A DNA stretch of 64,000 nucleotides from Candidatus Bathyarchaeota archaeon. GTDB lineage: Archaea; Thermoproteota; Bathyarchaeia; Bathyarchaeales; Bathycorpusculaceae. Of the stretch, positions 18,385 through 31,022 are shown in pieces. Location of the stretch: assembly GCA_018396675.1 (NCBI GenBank), contig JAGTQX010000012.1, positions 58,859 to 122,858 on the forward strand, written 5' to 3'. Position numbers and translations under genes: made by a program. Each line of letters opens with the position of its first letter. Position 1 is the first letter of the stretch. The notes beneath the pieces are model-generated. The model did no database searches and had not been told where the DNA came from. It was given only the letters and a program-made list of their open reading frames with translations.

Positions 18385-19764
18385 TCAAAATCCCGCTTTT
18401 AGAGGATTGCGCGGCTTCATCACTTCTCTAAGGAAAACTGTGGCATAGGAACCCCGCTGAAGCGTGAAACTGACTGTCAACATATTTTTCGACTCGTTCA
18501 TTTCATCTTTCGATATTTCTTTTACAGAAAAGTTTCTTAATGGTGTTAAAGCGGTGCGCATTTCCCCTTTTAGGCTTAACTCTGGCATCCCCACTATTTT
18601 GAAATCCTTTAATGTAACGTTTTCTTCTTCAAATATTTGTTTTTCAATTTCCCCTTGAACGCCTTCCGAAAAGTGCTGTCTAAATCCAGCAAGTGGAACG
18701 GCTAGAAACATTCTTCCAGATTTTATTGCATCGTTGATTTCAGATAATGATTCCTGACTTGCAGTCTTGTATGCTTGAGTGTTCGGTAGCCCTGAAATTT
18801 CGGCACGTACAACATAGTCTCCAACTTCTGCTCTATCCAGTGAAAGCCCGTAGAGTATCCTTCTGCTTAGTATTCTGTTAAATAGAAAGGATTGGTATGC
18901 TTGCGGGAAAAGTATGCACAGTTTCTTTGGCAGTTGTTTGAAGGCTCCGATGAAATCGTCTGGGTTACTTGCTAGATGCTTAAGCATTAGATGTTCATAA
19001 CGTAGCTTTTTTGGAAAAATTTTCAAGGCTTTTTTGAAATCTTGAGTGCGCCATAGTTCTTCGCGTGCTTTTCTGGACTCTGGATGTTCATGCGGACTTG
19101 GCTTTGCTAAAAAAAGCATTGCAGCTTTACGGAAGTTTCTTTTAACGATTGCTTCTCCGACGAGGTGAGTTATTGGACGTGTAGTGCCGAAACGCTGATG
19201 CCCAAAAAAGTTTGGAACACCACCATGGGCGTCAATTTCTTCGACAATTTCAGTTAATCTTTGCCTTATGACTGTTTTTGGGTGGGTTATTTTGCGTACA
19301 TTAACTCTAAAAGAGTTTCCAAGCAGGTAATACGCCGAAAGTTTGTTTCTGAAATATCTTACTGGACGAATTTCTACATCTTTCAATTTGATTTTTTTGA
19401 CGTCCTCTGGTTTGGCACCTTCAATTGTTATGTGTTGTGCAGTTAAGGCGTTTGCATCCTTTATGCCTGCGATATGAATCTGCTGAAGGCTTATGCCTAA
19501 CTGCCATGCAACAGTTCTTACGGCTTGAAAAGTGTCCCAGTTCCGCTTAACCATAACACATAACAAGTAACGATGCACAGGAGAAGGTGCTTCGACAGCT
19601 TGCATTTCTTTTGTGGGCGGAGTGATTTCTGCTTTTGAACCGTCTACAAGCGTTTCTTCAACAATGAAATCTTCTGGACATTGCCTTATTGCTCCGCTAA
19701 TTCCGGGTGAATGCGTGGCATAAACCTCAATGCCAATTAGTTTCTCAAGTCTAGAAACCCGCAA
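18385..19764 (-). CDS. truD: tRNA pseudouridine(13) synthase
   Basis: PEDFIVEE, IAGIKDANALTAQHITI, NFFGHQRFG. Confidence 0.95.
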   Translation of the reverse strand: MRVSRLEKLIGIEVYATHSPGISGAIRQCPEDFIVEETLVDGSKAEITPPTKEMQAVEAPSPVHRYLLCVMVKRNWDTFQAVRTVAWQLGISLQQIHIAGIKDANALTAQHITIEGAKPEDVKKIKLKDVEIRPVRYFRNKLSAYYLLGNSFRVNVRKITHPKTVIRQRLTEIVEEIDAHGGVPNFFGHQRFGTTRPITHLVGEAIVKRNFRKAAMLFLAKPSPHEHPESRKAREELWRTQDFKKALKIFPKKLRYEHLMLKHLASNPDDFIGAFKQLPKKLCILFPQAYQSFLFNRILSRRILYGLSLDRAEVGDYVVRAEISGLPNTQAYKTASQESLSEINDAIKSGRMFLAVPLAGFRQHFSEGVQGEIEKQIFEEENVTLKDFKIVGMPELSLKGEMRTALTPLRNFSVKEISKDEMNESKNMLTVSFTLQRGSYATVFLREVMKPRNPLKAGF

Positions 19765-19788
19765 CCCTTAAGCCTCAACACTCTTTTT

Positions 19789-20151
19789 TTATAAAAGCGG
19801 CAATTTTCCAGTTAACTTGTCAATTTTTTCCGCTGGTGCTGGTCCTATTCCTAGGCATGTTGTTGTTCCAGGAGGAATTTCAGTTAATCCTCGGTCGATT
19901 ATTAATGCGCATGGTAAAGCCAACTCTTTTGCCTGTTTTTCCAGCGCCAATAGTTCTTTTTCGTTTTTAACCTTTACAACTACCTTGCATTGGCCTTCTT
20001 TAACCCACTCGTTAAGCCAATCTTTATTGCGCTTACGGGCTTCTTCGGCTGCGGATACTGCAGCATGCCCAGCCTGCGCTGCAATTTTTCCTTTACTCAT
20101 TTTTAAATCGGAACGGAAGGCAATCACTTGTTTGTAACGGAATTCGCTCAC
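19789..20151 (-). CDS. pth: Peptidyl-tRNA hydrolase, Pth2 type
   Basis: KMSKGKIAAQAGHAAVSA, GTTTCLGIGPAPAEKID. Confidence 0.95.
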   Translation of the reverse strand: MSEFRYKQVIAFRSDLKMSKGKIAAQAGHAAVSAAEEARKRNKDWLNEWVKEGQCKVVVKVKNEKELLALEKQAKELALPCALIIDRGLTEIPPGTTTCLGIGPAPAEKIDKLTGKLPLL

Positions 20152-20192
20152 AACTTCTCCATCCGGTCTTAAACAGTTTATTTTTCAAATTG

Positions 20193-21419
20193 TTAGATTT
20201 TAACTTGTTGCTTAAGATACGCAATTAACAGGTAGGCGAGTGACGCTATAGTCTTTGGGCTTTGCAGTGCATTAAGAAGCGTTTTTCCTTGGAAATCTAT
20301 CTCCTCAAGATTTTTAATGGCGTTTTCAACATGAAGTTTGCGGCAGAGGCGTACAAATTCGTCGAGCTTCTCATCGGACATTTTATCCAAAACTCTTCTA
20401 ATCTTAAGCATGATTTTCATATCGAAACCTAAAAGCTTCGTGAAACGTTGTTGGTAGGTGCTTAAAAACTGTGCTGAAGTGTTGTTGTTTTTTATGGCTT
20501 TTGAAACAACATCAGCTGCGATTGTGGCGCAGTTCAAACCGAATATTACTCCGCCGCCTGTTGTTGGCTTAACTTGTGATGCTGCGTCTCCGACGGTTAT
20601 GAAACCATTTGAATATGTCTCCGGAATTGGTCCGCCTAAAGATATTGTGTGGTAGATTTCTCTGAGAATTTTTGCTTCTTGCAGTTTTCGTGAAGCAATC
20701 GGATGTTTTTGCATGAACTTTTGTAGAAGCATTTTCGGGTTTCCAGTTTTTGTACCTAAACCCACTTTTGCTTGTCCTTGACCTTTTGGAATGATCCAAG
20801 CGTAAAATCCAGGCGCGTATTTCCTTCCTAGAAACACCTCAACCGTGTCATTCTCAATGTCTTTGACGTTTTCAACTTCGGCGTTTACGCCATAGACGAA
20901 TTTGCCTTTGGCTGGTGGCGCTAATCCTGCTTGTCTCAAAATTTTTGATGCTGTGCCTTCAGCGTCTAGAACTGCTTTGCCTAGAAACTTGGTTTTATGG
21001 TTCCTTTTTGCTACTACGCCTTTCACGTAGCCATTATCTGTTATAAGCATTTCAGCACGAGTGCCTAAACAGTAATGTGCGCCGGCTTTTTCAGCTAACT
21101 GCGCGATATGCTTGTCGAACAGGGAACGGTTGACAGTGCATGTCACTGGCGCAGTGAATCTTAACGGGAGTTCAATGCCGCTTGGCGAGTAAATCTTTGC
21201 TCCGGAAAAAACGTTTTCAACAATTTTTCCCGGTAGGGGGTAAAATCCTAAATTTTTTAGGCTGTTGATGCTTAAGTGTCCCGCGCAGTGGCATGGAACG
21301 CCAATTTCATTATGTTCCTCCAGAACCGTCACGTTGACGCTTTTTTTTACCAGGTTCCATGCACTGTAGGAACCGCATGGTCCGCCTCCAATGATTATGA
21401 CGTCTGAAAAATTTTCCAT
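20193..21419 (-). CDS. Geranylgeranyl reductase family FAD protein
   Basis: IIGGGPCGSYSAWNL, CAGHLS, GDAASQVKPTTGGG. Confidence 0.9.
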   Translation of the reverse strand: MENFSDVIIIGGGPCGSYSAWNLVKKSVNVTVLEEHNEIGVPCHCAGHLSINSLKNLGFYPLPGKIVENVFSGAKIYSPSGIELPLRFTAPVTCTVNRSLFDKHIAQLAEKAGAHYCLGTRAEMLITDNGYVKGVVAKRNHKTKFLGKAVLDAEGTASKILRQAGLAPPAKGKFVYGVNAEVENVKDIENDTVEVFLGRKYAPGFYAWIIPKGQGQAKVGLGTKTGNPKMLLQKFMQKHPIASRKLQEAKILREIYHTISLGGPIPETYSNGFITVGDAASQVKPTTGGGVIFGLNCATIAADVVSKAIKNNNTSAQFLSTYQQRFTKLLGFDMKIMLKIRRVLDKMSDEKLDEFVRLCRKLHVENAIKNLEEIDFQGKTLLNALQSPKTIASLAYLLIAYLKQQVKI

Positions 21420-21459
21420 TTATTAGCACGTTGAAAAGCTTTTTCGCCTATCAGCGTTT

Positions 21460-21687
21460 CTATGTTATAAGTTCAACTCTTTTTTTGCCGCGAACAAGTG
21501 ATGTTGTACGTATTTTTCCGGCAATTTCCAATCGCAGAAGCATTTCGTTAAAATCTTTGAATCCCAAGTCTTTGTATTCTTCGCTTAAAAGTTCAAAAAG
21601 CTCTGTGTCTGTCATTGCGCCTTTCTTTTTCAGTGTCTCCAATATCAAATAGTGGGCGGGATGAGTTTTCCAAAGTTTGACTGGCAT
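21460..21687 (-). CDS. Small winged-helix-like hypothetical protein
   Basis: ORF; HYLILETLKKKGAMTDTELFELLSEEYKDLG. Confidence 0.55.
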   Translation of the reverse strand: MPVKLWKTHPAHYLILETLKKKGAMTDTELFELLSEEYKDLGFKDFNEMLLRLEIAGKIRTTSLVRGKKRVELIT

Positions 21688-21697
21688 GGTTCTTCTC

Positions 21698-23869
<2,172 letters not shown>

Positions 23870-23937
23870 CTAAAACCCTTCCATAAACTGGCTGTCATGT
23901 TTCGAAACACATTTAATTACTATATAAAGGTTTAAGC

Positions 23938-24213
23938 TTATCTGCTTGTTCTCCTAACCATTAACGTTTGAACTTGGCTTATTTCGCTTATCTGCTCAAA
24001 TCTTTTCTCCAACTCGTCAAGCACGCCAGTCTTGTCCTCTGGAATTTTTATTGCGCATATCAACGCGTTTAAACCGAACGCTATAGGCTCTTCACCGTAT
24101 CCATATACCGTGGCGAATTCCGGCAAAGATGCCTCAATTTTCTTTTTCAATTCGTCAAATTTGACGGTTATGTCTGTCGGAAATATTTTATATGAAATTA
24201 TGACACTTCCCAT
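23938..24213 (-). CDS. ef1b: Translation elongation factor aEF1B (beta)
   Basis: YGEEPIAFGLNALICAIKIPEDK. Confidence 0.9.
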   Translation of the reverse strand: MGSVIISYKIFPTDITVKFDELKKKIEASLPEFATVYGYGEEPIAFGLNALICAIKIPEDKTGVLDELEKRFEQISEISQVQTLMVRRTSR

Positions 24214-24234
24214 CGACTTCCCTCCAAATTAATT

Positions 24235-24423
24235 CTATGGTCCAACAAAACCGCATTTTGGACACTTATACGGTCTTCCAAACTTTCGACACTTCGTACA
24301 TCGCCTTATAATGATCTCCCCACAGTTTGGACACTGGAACTTTGTGGCTTCTGCTCCAGGCGGAACCGGTTTGCCACAACTCGTGCATGTAGCCAAAGTT
24401 ATTGTGGACGCTTTTTCAGTCAT
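24235..24423 (-). CDS. Small zinc-ribbon protein (HVO_2753-like)
   Basis: Four CxxC motifs; adjacent to aEF1B. Confidence 0.85.
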   Translation of the reverse strand: MTEKASTITLATCTSCGKPVPPGAEATKFQCPNCGEIIIRRCTKCRKFGRPYKCPKCGFVGP

Positions 24424-24585
24424 TATTATTCCTCGGCAAGGTAATGGTTTTAATTGCTAAGCTTCCTTATATCTTCTATGGTTTTTTTATTCAAGCTTTT
24501 AGCATATCGGCTATAACGCAAAAAACGTTATGTGCAAAGCTTTTTATTGTCTAGACTTGTGCTTTTACACTGGGCGCGTAAAAGT

Positions 24586-25620
24586 TTGGGCGTTAATCTT
24601 CGAGATTTGGTTCCAAAAATCACCGTTAAGCTTGAAGATTTGAATGGAAAATCTATTGCGATAGATGCCTACAACGCGCTTTACCAGTTTCTGGCGATAA
24701 TTCGCCAGCCGGACGGCACTCCTTTGAAGGACAGTAGCGGTCGAATAACAAGCCACCTAAGCGGACTGCTTTACAGAACAAGCAACCTTGTAGAGTTGGG
24801 AATAAAACCCATCTATGTTTTTGATGGTGTTCCACCAACCCTTAAAGAAGTTGAGATTAAAAGGCGTGTGAAAGCAAAGGAGGAAGCCTTAATAAAATAT
24901 GAGCAAGCATTGAAAGAAGGCAAAATCGAAGAGGCTCGAATGTACGCGCAGGCAACTTCTCGGCTTAAAGACTACATGGCTGATGATAGCAAACACCTTT
25001 TGGACTTGATGGGTGTTCCGTGGATTCAGGCTCCAAGCGAAGGCGAGGCTCAAGCAGCCCACATTGTTAAACGTGGAGACGCAGACTATTGTGCAAGCCA
25101 AGATTACGACAGCCTCCTTTTCGGCGCGCCAAAACTTGTGCGAAACGTTACAATTTCTGGAAGGCGAAAGCTTCCCGGAAAAAACGTTTACATTGAAGTA
25201 GAGCCTGAAATCGTTGAGCTTGAACAAATCTTAAAAGAATGCGGAATAACCTACGAGCAGCTAGTCGATGTGGGTATCCTTGTTGGAACGGATTTTAACC
25301 CTGAAGGCGTGAAGGGCTTGGGACCTAAAACCGCTTTAAAGCTGATTAAAGAACATGGAAGCCTAGAAAATGCTTTACCTTACCTTAAAGACGCCGAGTT
25401 TCCAGTTGATCCTAAAAAAATTAGGGAGATTTTTCTTAATCCAAAAGTTACGGACAATTACCGAATAGAGTGGAAAGAACCCGATGTGGAAGGCGTCATA
25501 AATTTCATTTGCCGTGAAAGAGATTTCTCCGAAGACCGCGTTAGAAAAGCGCTGGAAAAAATGCAGAAGGGCACCCTTAAACTTAAAGGGAAAACGACAT
25601 TAGAAAAGTGGTTCGGATAG
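24586..25620 (+). CDS. fen: Flap endonuclease 1
   Basis: GVNLRDLVP, YVFDGVPP, GVPWIQAPSEGEAQAA, GTDFNPEGVKGLGPKTAL; in-frame TTG at 24586 favoured over 24532. Confidence 0.9.
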   Translation: MGVNLRDLVPKITVKLEDLNGKSIAIDAYNALYQFLAIIRQPDGTPLKDSSGRITSHLSGLLYRTSNLVELGIKPIYVFDGVPPTLKEVEIKRRVKAKEEALIKYEQALKEGKIEEARMYAQATSRLKDYMADDSKHLLDLMGVPWIQAPSEGEAQAAHIVKRGDADYCASQDYDSLLFGAPKLVRNVTISGRRKLPGKNVYIEVEPEIVELEQILKECGITYEQLVDVGILVGTDFNPEGVKGLGPKTALKLIKEHGSLENALPYLKDAEFPVDPKKIREIFLNPKVTDNYRIEWKEPDVEGVINFICRERDFSEDRVRKALEKMQKGTLKLKGKTTLEKWFG

Positions 25621-25685
25621 CCTTAACCCTTATTAGACTATTCCAGTTAAACCGTAGATTCAGAGACGCAAGGGAGAAGGATCAA

Positions 25686-27074
25686 ATGAGTGAAAAAACG
25701 CCAAGCCTACCTGAGCCTTTCAGAATAAAAATGGTTGAACGGATAAAACTTCATCCGCGCGAAACTAGGGAGAAACTCATCCGAGAAGCCGGCTATAATG
25801 TTTTCATGCTTAAGTCTGAAGATGTCTTCATAGACCTTCTAACAGACAGTGGAACCTCAGCTATGAGCGATGAACAGTGGGCTGGAATGATAAAGACTAG
25901 GCAAGCGTACGCTGGAAGCGAAAGCTACTACTCATTGGAAAAGGCGGTGAAGGACATTTTCGGCTTCAAATACCTTATTCCAGTGCATCAAGGGAGAGCC
26001 GCCGAAAACATACTCTTTTCCACATTGGTTTCTCCGGGTTGTTATGTTCCAAACAACATGCACTTTGACACAACCGAGGCTAATGTACTCCTTAGAGGCG
26101 GAGTTCCAGTCAACCTGGTTGTCGAAGACGCTTATGACACACGGAAAATCTCGCCTTTTAAAGGCAACATGGATGTTGAAAAGCTTGAAAGCTTCATAAA
26201 AGAGAAAACTCCCGCAAAGATTCCATTAATAATGGTTACAATAACAAATAACAGTGCCGGCGGTCAACCAGTCTCCATGCAGAACATAAGAGAAGCCAGC
26301 GCAATTGCCAGAAAATACGGAATCCCATTTTTTATAGACGCTTGCCGATTTGCCGAAAACTGTTTTTTCATTAAAATGCGAGAGGAAGGCTATCAGAATA
26401 AGAGCATAAAGGAGATTGCGCGAGAAATTTTTTCGTACGCAGACGGCTGCACTTTCAGCGGTAAGAAGGAGGCGCTTACAAACATTGGCGGAATATTGTG
26501 CACAAACATTGAGGAGCTTTACGAGAAACTAAGAAACTTGGCAATAACAATTGAAGGCTTCATAACATATGGTGGATTGGCATGCCGAGAGCTTGAAGCA
26601 ATGGCTGTAGGCTTGTATGAGGCAATAGATGAAGAATATCAAGCATATAGGCATCGTCAAATAGAATTTTTAGCAAAGTTGTTGCGGGATGGCGGCGTGC
26701 CGATAGTTGAACCTCCTGGCGGGCATGCTGTTTATGTTGACGCGAAAAGGTTCCTGCCTCATATACCGCCGGAACAGTTTCCAGGACAAGCGTTGGTTGT
26801 TCAGCTTTACATCGAGGCGGGAGTCAGAGCCGTGGAATTGGGCAGTTCATGTTTCGGAAAGTTTGACGAGTCAACTGGGAGATTTATCCCCGCCCGCATG
26901 GAACTTGTGCGGCTTTCGATTCCAAGGAGAATGTATACTGACAATCATTTGAGGTACGTTGCTGAAAATATTGTAAGATTGTATGAGAAGAGGGAGCATA
27001 TAAAAGGTTTAAAGCGTGTTTATGCGCCTAAACTGTTGGGACATTTCACGGCGAAATTCGAACCGTTAAGTTGA
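25686..27074 (+). CDS. Beta-eliminating lyase, tryptophanase/tyrosine phenol-lyase family (tryptophanase-like)
   Basis: EPFRIKMVERI, LLTDSGTSAMSDEQWAGM, ADGCTFSGKKEALTNIGG; ATG at 25686 favoured over 25608. Confidence 0.9.
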   Translation: MSEKTPSLPEPFRIKMVERIKLHPRETREKLIREAGYNVFMLKSEDVFIDLLTDSGTSAMSDEQWAGMIKTRQAYAGSESYYSLEKAVKDIFGFKYLIPVHQGRAAENILFSTLVSPGCYVPNNMHFDTTEANVLLRGGVPVNLVVEDAYDTRKISPFKGNMDVEKLESFIKEKTPAKIPLIMVTITNNSAGGQPVSMQNIREASAIARKYGIPFFIDACRFAENCFFIKMREEGYQNKSIKEIAREIFSYADGCTFSGKKEALTNIGGILCTNIEELYEKLRNLAITIEGFITYGGLACRELEAMAVGLYEAIDEEYQAYRHRQIEFLAKLLRDGGVPIVEPPGGHAVYVDAKRFLPHIPPEQFPGQALVVQLYIEAGVRAVELGSSCFGKFDESTGRFIPARMELVRLSIPRRMYTDNHLRYVAENIVRLYEKREHIKGLKRVYAPKLLGHFTAKFEPLS

Positions 27075-27077
27075 AAA

Positions 27078-27784
27078 TTAGATTTTGTGTCCATAACGTC
27101 CGGTTAAGGGTACAAAAGCGACACCGCCGAGGTTTTCACGCATAATTTTACCATCAGACCCCTTTGTTACTCTTATTAAGCTTTGGAACAAGTGTGCGCT
27201 TCCAATTGGAATCAGCATTATCCCGCCGTCCTTCAATTGTTCAATAAGAGGTTTCGGAACATCTGGAGCTGCCGCTGTCACGAGAATCCTGTCGTATGGC
27301 GCCTTTTCCGGGTAACCCATTGAACCGTCAGCGCATATTATTGTTACGCGGTCTCCGTATCCTGCTTTCATGATGTTTCTCCTTGCGAAATCAGCTAGGC
27401 CCTCAATTATTTCCACCGTGTAAACGTGGCCCCATTCGCTTCTAGGCGTGCCGCTTGGCGCTACTATTTCGGCTATTGTGGCCGCGTGCCATCCCGAACC
27501 AGCTCCGACTTCCAACACTTTGTGGCCTACTTCCAATTGTAGGGCTTCATTCATTATTGCAACCATGTTTCGCCTAGCTCAGCAGCGATGCTGAAGCTAT
27601 GTGGCGCCGAAACAGTTTGCCCGAAACCAATTGGAAGCGGCGTGTCCGCGGCGCAGTAAGACTGCATGTCTTCTGGCAGAAACTTTGCTCGGGACACTGA
27701 ACGCATTGCCTTAATCACTTTTGGGGAACGGAGAATCCCTTCTTTTGTCAAGTTATCGATTAGTTTTTCCCAATCTTTTTCCAA
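27078..27784 (-). pseudogene. pcm: Protein-L-isoaspartate O-methyltransferase split into two ORFs (27554-27784 and 27078-27566)
   Basis: N-half ends ...GFGQTVSAPH, C-half begins [29 protein letters not shown]; excising 27567-27598 (32 nt) restores the canonical SAPHMVAIM. Confidence 0.8.
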
Positions 27785-27857
27785 TTAGACGCACCGAGTT
27801 AATTAGCGTGGAACAAACATTTAACACATTTGTATCATTGAGCTGAAAATGAGGTCT

Positions 27858-29687
27858 CTATTTCACGGTTACAGATTTCGCTAGGTTTCTCGGCTTGTCC
27901 GGGTCGTACCCCCTCTCCAAAGCCATGTAATACGCCAAAAGCTGCAGTGGAATAACAAAAGGTATTGGCGACAAAACGTCTGGGACTCCTTTAGGTATTT
28001 CAACATAATCATCAGCAAGTCTCTTCACTTCTTCGTCGCCTTCTTCTATCACGGCTATTATTGTTGCTCCTCTGGCTTTCATTTCCATAATGTTCCCTAT
28101 AACCGTCTTATGTGTCTCATCTTTTGGACATATGAAAATCACTGGAAAGCCTTGTTCAACTAGGCTTATTGGCCCATGTTTGCTTTCTCCTGCTGGGAAA
28201 GCTATTGAAGGAACGTAGGCTATTTCCATAAGTTTAAGTCTGCCCTCGTAGGCTGTTGCGGTGCTTATTCCACGTCCAAGAAAGAAAAAGACTTTTGCAT
28301 CCCTGTATTTTTTCGCAATGTCCTTAACTTTTTCCTCCTGATTCTTAACTACTGCCTCAACGATTTCTGGCAACTTCTTTAATTTAGCCTCTATAAAGTC
28401 CATTTCATCCTGCGACACTTTTCCTCTTTTCTTTGCAAGTCTTAACGCGAGTTGGGCGAGGACTGCGAGTTGTGAAGTGAAAGTTTTTGTTGCGGCGACG
28501 CCGATTTCTGGACCGGATTGTTGGCTTATGTAAACTCGCGAAACTCGTGTTAGGGTTGAACCGATCACGTTTGTCAAGCCTAGAATTGTGGCTGCTCTTT
28601 GACGTGCGGCGTTAACTGCTGCCAAAGTGTCTGCTGTTTCACCGGATTGACTTACCGCCAAGATTGTGCTGTCAATATTCACCGATTTGCCATGTTGTTC
28701 AACGAATTCTGAGGCGATAACCGGGTACGTTACCAAGAATGCAAGTTTAGAAAACATGTATGAAGCTGCCAAACACGCGTGGTAGGATGTTCCGCAAGCA
28801 ACCAGAAACACTTCGCGTGCACGGTCAAGAAATGTGGTCATCAAATCCAAGTAATGCTCCTGAAGTCTCAACGTGTTGCGTAAGCATACTGGCTGTTCAT
28901 GAATTTCCTTCAACATGAAATGCGGATAGCCATGTTTAACAGCCATTTCCGGTGTCCAATCTATAATTTTTGGTTCGCGCATCACGAGGCTTGAAGTTGC
29001 AATTTTTCTGATTTCAATTCCTTCCAATGAAAGCGTTACAAGTTCGCCGTCTTCAATTATGACCGCTTTATTGGTTAATGGTAGAAAGGCTGGGATGTCA
29101 GAGGCACAATATAGCGCGTTTTCCCCCAATCCAACGACAAGCGGACTTTCATTTCTTGCACAAATTATTTTGTCCGGTTCTTTTGGGGAAATCACCGCAA
29201 TCGCGTATGAGCCTTCAATCCTTCGCAGAGTTTCAATAACTACTTCTGCTAGGCTTAAAGAAGGATTATTTTTCAGATTTTCCTCAATAAGGTGGGCTAT
29301 TACCTCGGTGTCTGTTCTGGACTGGAAAACGTGTCCTTTTCCTTCCAACTCAAGCTTCAATTCCGCGAAATTTTCAACAATCCCATTGTGGACGACTGCA
29401 ATTTGTCCTTCACAGTCAACGTGAGGATGCGCGTTTACCATTAATGGGGCTCCATGTGTAGCCCATCTTGTGTGTCCAATGCCGATGTTTCCTGGTAAAT
29501 CATCGAGGTTGCGAATTTTGTGAACCTCGTCTATTTTTCCGCTATCCTTCTTTATGTGCAGCTTTCCTTCATGGATTGTTGCTTCGCCTACCGAGTCGTA
29601 TCCGCGGTATTCCAATCGTTTTAATGATTGGTGTATTAATGGCGCAGCGGCGCCTTCTTTAATTATGCATCCGAAAATTCCGCACAT
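27858..29687 (-). CDS. glmS: Glutamine-fructose-6-phosphate aminotransferase
   Basis: MCGIFGC N-terminus, two SIS domains, DKPRNLAKSVTV C-terminus. Confidence 0.97.
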   Translation of the reverse strand: MCGIFGCIIKEGAAAPLIHQSLKRLEYRGYDSVGEATIHEGKLHIKKDSGKIDEVHKIRNLDDLPGNIGIGHTRWATHGAPLMVNAHPHVDCEGQIAVVHNGIVENFAELKLELEGKGHVFQSRTDTEVIAHLIEENLKNNPSLSLAEVVIETLRRIEGSYAIAVISPKEPDKIICARNESPLVVGLGENALYCASDIPAFLPLTNKAVIIEDGELVTLSLEGIEIRKIATSSLVMREPKIIDWTPEMAVKHGYPHFMLKEIHEQPVCLRNTLRLQEHYLDLMTTFLDRAREVFLVACGTSYHACLAASYMFSKLAFLVTYPVIASEFVEQHGKSVNIDSTILAVSQSGETADTLAAVNAARQRAATILGLTNVIGSTLTRVSRVYISQQSGPEIGVAATKTFTSQLAVLAQLALRLAKKRGKVSQDEMDFIEAKLKKLPEIVEAVVKNQEEKVKDIAKKYRDAKVFFFLGRGISTATAYEGRLKLMEIAYVPSIAFPAGESKHGPISLVEQGFPVIFICPKDETHKTVIGNIMEMKARGATIIAVIEEGDEEVKRLADDYVEIPKGVPDVLSPIPFVIPLQLLAYYMALERGYDPDKPRNLAKSVTVK

Positions 29688-29867
29688 TTTTAGTCCTCTC
29701 TGTTTTGCATTTTTGTGTAGCCGTATTTAGGTATCTTCTTTCTTAATAAACATTTTTAAGAGAATTTTTTCACTTCTAAAGAATTCTTTTCTGTGTTTTT
29801 CATGTTTGTTTGAGCTTGTCTTCGAATATTTTTATGCTATTATTAATAAAAATTTTATATTAGTCTC

Positions 29868-31022
29868 TTACCTAAACGTCTTCCTAGCCAATTCCGCTCC
29901 TGCAACCATGTTTTTCAATTTTGCGAAGCTGACTTCCCAAGTTCTGGTTCTTAAACCACAATCGGTGCTCACGTAAATTCTGCTAGGGTCACCAACTAAA
30001 TTTACGGCGTGCAGTATCCTATCCCTCACAAGCTCTGGCGGCTCAACGAAGTCTGTGTGAACATCGATAACTCCCAAACCGTATTTGCCACAGAAACCAT
30101 AATCTTCAAAAAGCTTTAGCTCTCTATAGCCCGTTCGGTTTTCTCCAATTCCCGTTTGCCTGCTGTCCCTGTTCGCGAATTCAAGCGCAAGCTGACTACA
30201 ATTCCGCAGTTGGCTCGCGTATTTCGCCAAAACCTCATAGTCGCTATAGCAGTTGTGAAGGCTAAAAGTGCAATTAAAACCTTTAACAGTCTCGTTGAAG
30301 GCCTCCACAAACAACTGCATCTCTTCTTCTGACGGGTTTGTCGTCGCAGCCGGCTCGTCTATCTGAATCCATTTTGCTCCAGCACCAATCAGTCTACCTA
30401 TTTCTGGTTTAACAATTTCATGTATCAAGTCAAATAGAAACTCTCTCCTTGCTGCAGCTTTTCTTTGTTTAAAATCTTTTATTTTATCGCATAATTTTTT
30501 CTCGTAATACTCATTGAATGTCCAGTCTACAATAGTGTAAGGTCCAGTGAATGGTACCTTCACCTCTCTTTCCGTATTATTTTTCGTAAAAATGAACTCT
30601 TCAACGTAGATGGGTTTAATGTATTTTGGCTTGCTTATACACGCAGCCTTGTTAAAATATCTGTAGTTAAAAGACTTGACAGACCCAAGAAATTTGAAGC
30701 CCTCAATATTTCTTATTATGTGTTCATACATTTCGGAACGCCACTGTTCACCATCAAAAACCACATCCAATCCTGCCTTTTCAAAAAAGCGTATAGCATA
30801 TCGTGCAGACCACTCGAGTAGTTCTTTTTTTTCGGCGGTGGTTTTTTCTCGATTTTTCAAAATCTTGATCAGTTCAGTTATTTTCTCTATTCCTAGTTTT
30901 CGTCCCCATCTTTCTGCTTCTGCTATTTCCTCTTCTGAAAGCGGTTCGTTTTTGTAGCCTTTGATGCGCCATGCTGGCTTGGCGAGGCTTCCTATTTCCT
31001 GTGTTGGAAAAAGTTCATCCAT
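29868..31022 (-). CDS. Cobalamin-independent methionine synthase (MetE core-like)
   Basis: SLHNCYSDYE, LALEFANRD, STDCGLRTR: candidate H-x-C, E, C zinc ligands. Confidence 0.8.
   Translation of the reverse strand: MDELFPTQEIGSLAKPAWRIKGYKNEPLSEEEIAEAERWGRKLGIEKITELIKILKNREKTTAEKKELLEWSARYAIRFFEKAGLDVVFDGEQWRSEMYEHIIRNIEGFKFLGSVKSFNYRYFNKAACISKPKYIKPIYVEEFIFTKNNTEREVKVPFTGPYTIVDWTFNEYYEKKLCDKIKDFKQRKAAARREFLFDLIHEIVKPEIGRLIGAGAKWIQIDEPAATTNPSEEEMQLFVEAFNETVKGFNCTFSLHNCYSDYEVLAKYASQLRNCSQLALEFANRDSRQTGIGENRTGYRELKLFEDYGFCGKYGLGVIDVHTDFVEPPELVRDRILHAVNLVGDPSRIYVSTDCGLRTRTWEVSFAKLKNMVAGAELARKTFR

Noticed and set aside
27565-27613. Canonical bulge-helix-bulge intron in pcm
   Set aside because: A strong hairpin exists, but bulge positions do not fit a canonical BHB with cuts at the 32-nt boundaries; kept only as one unproven option
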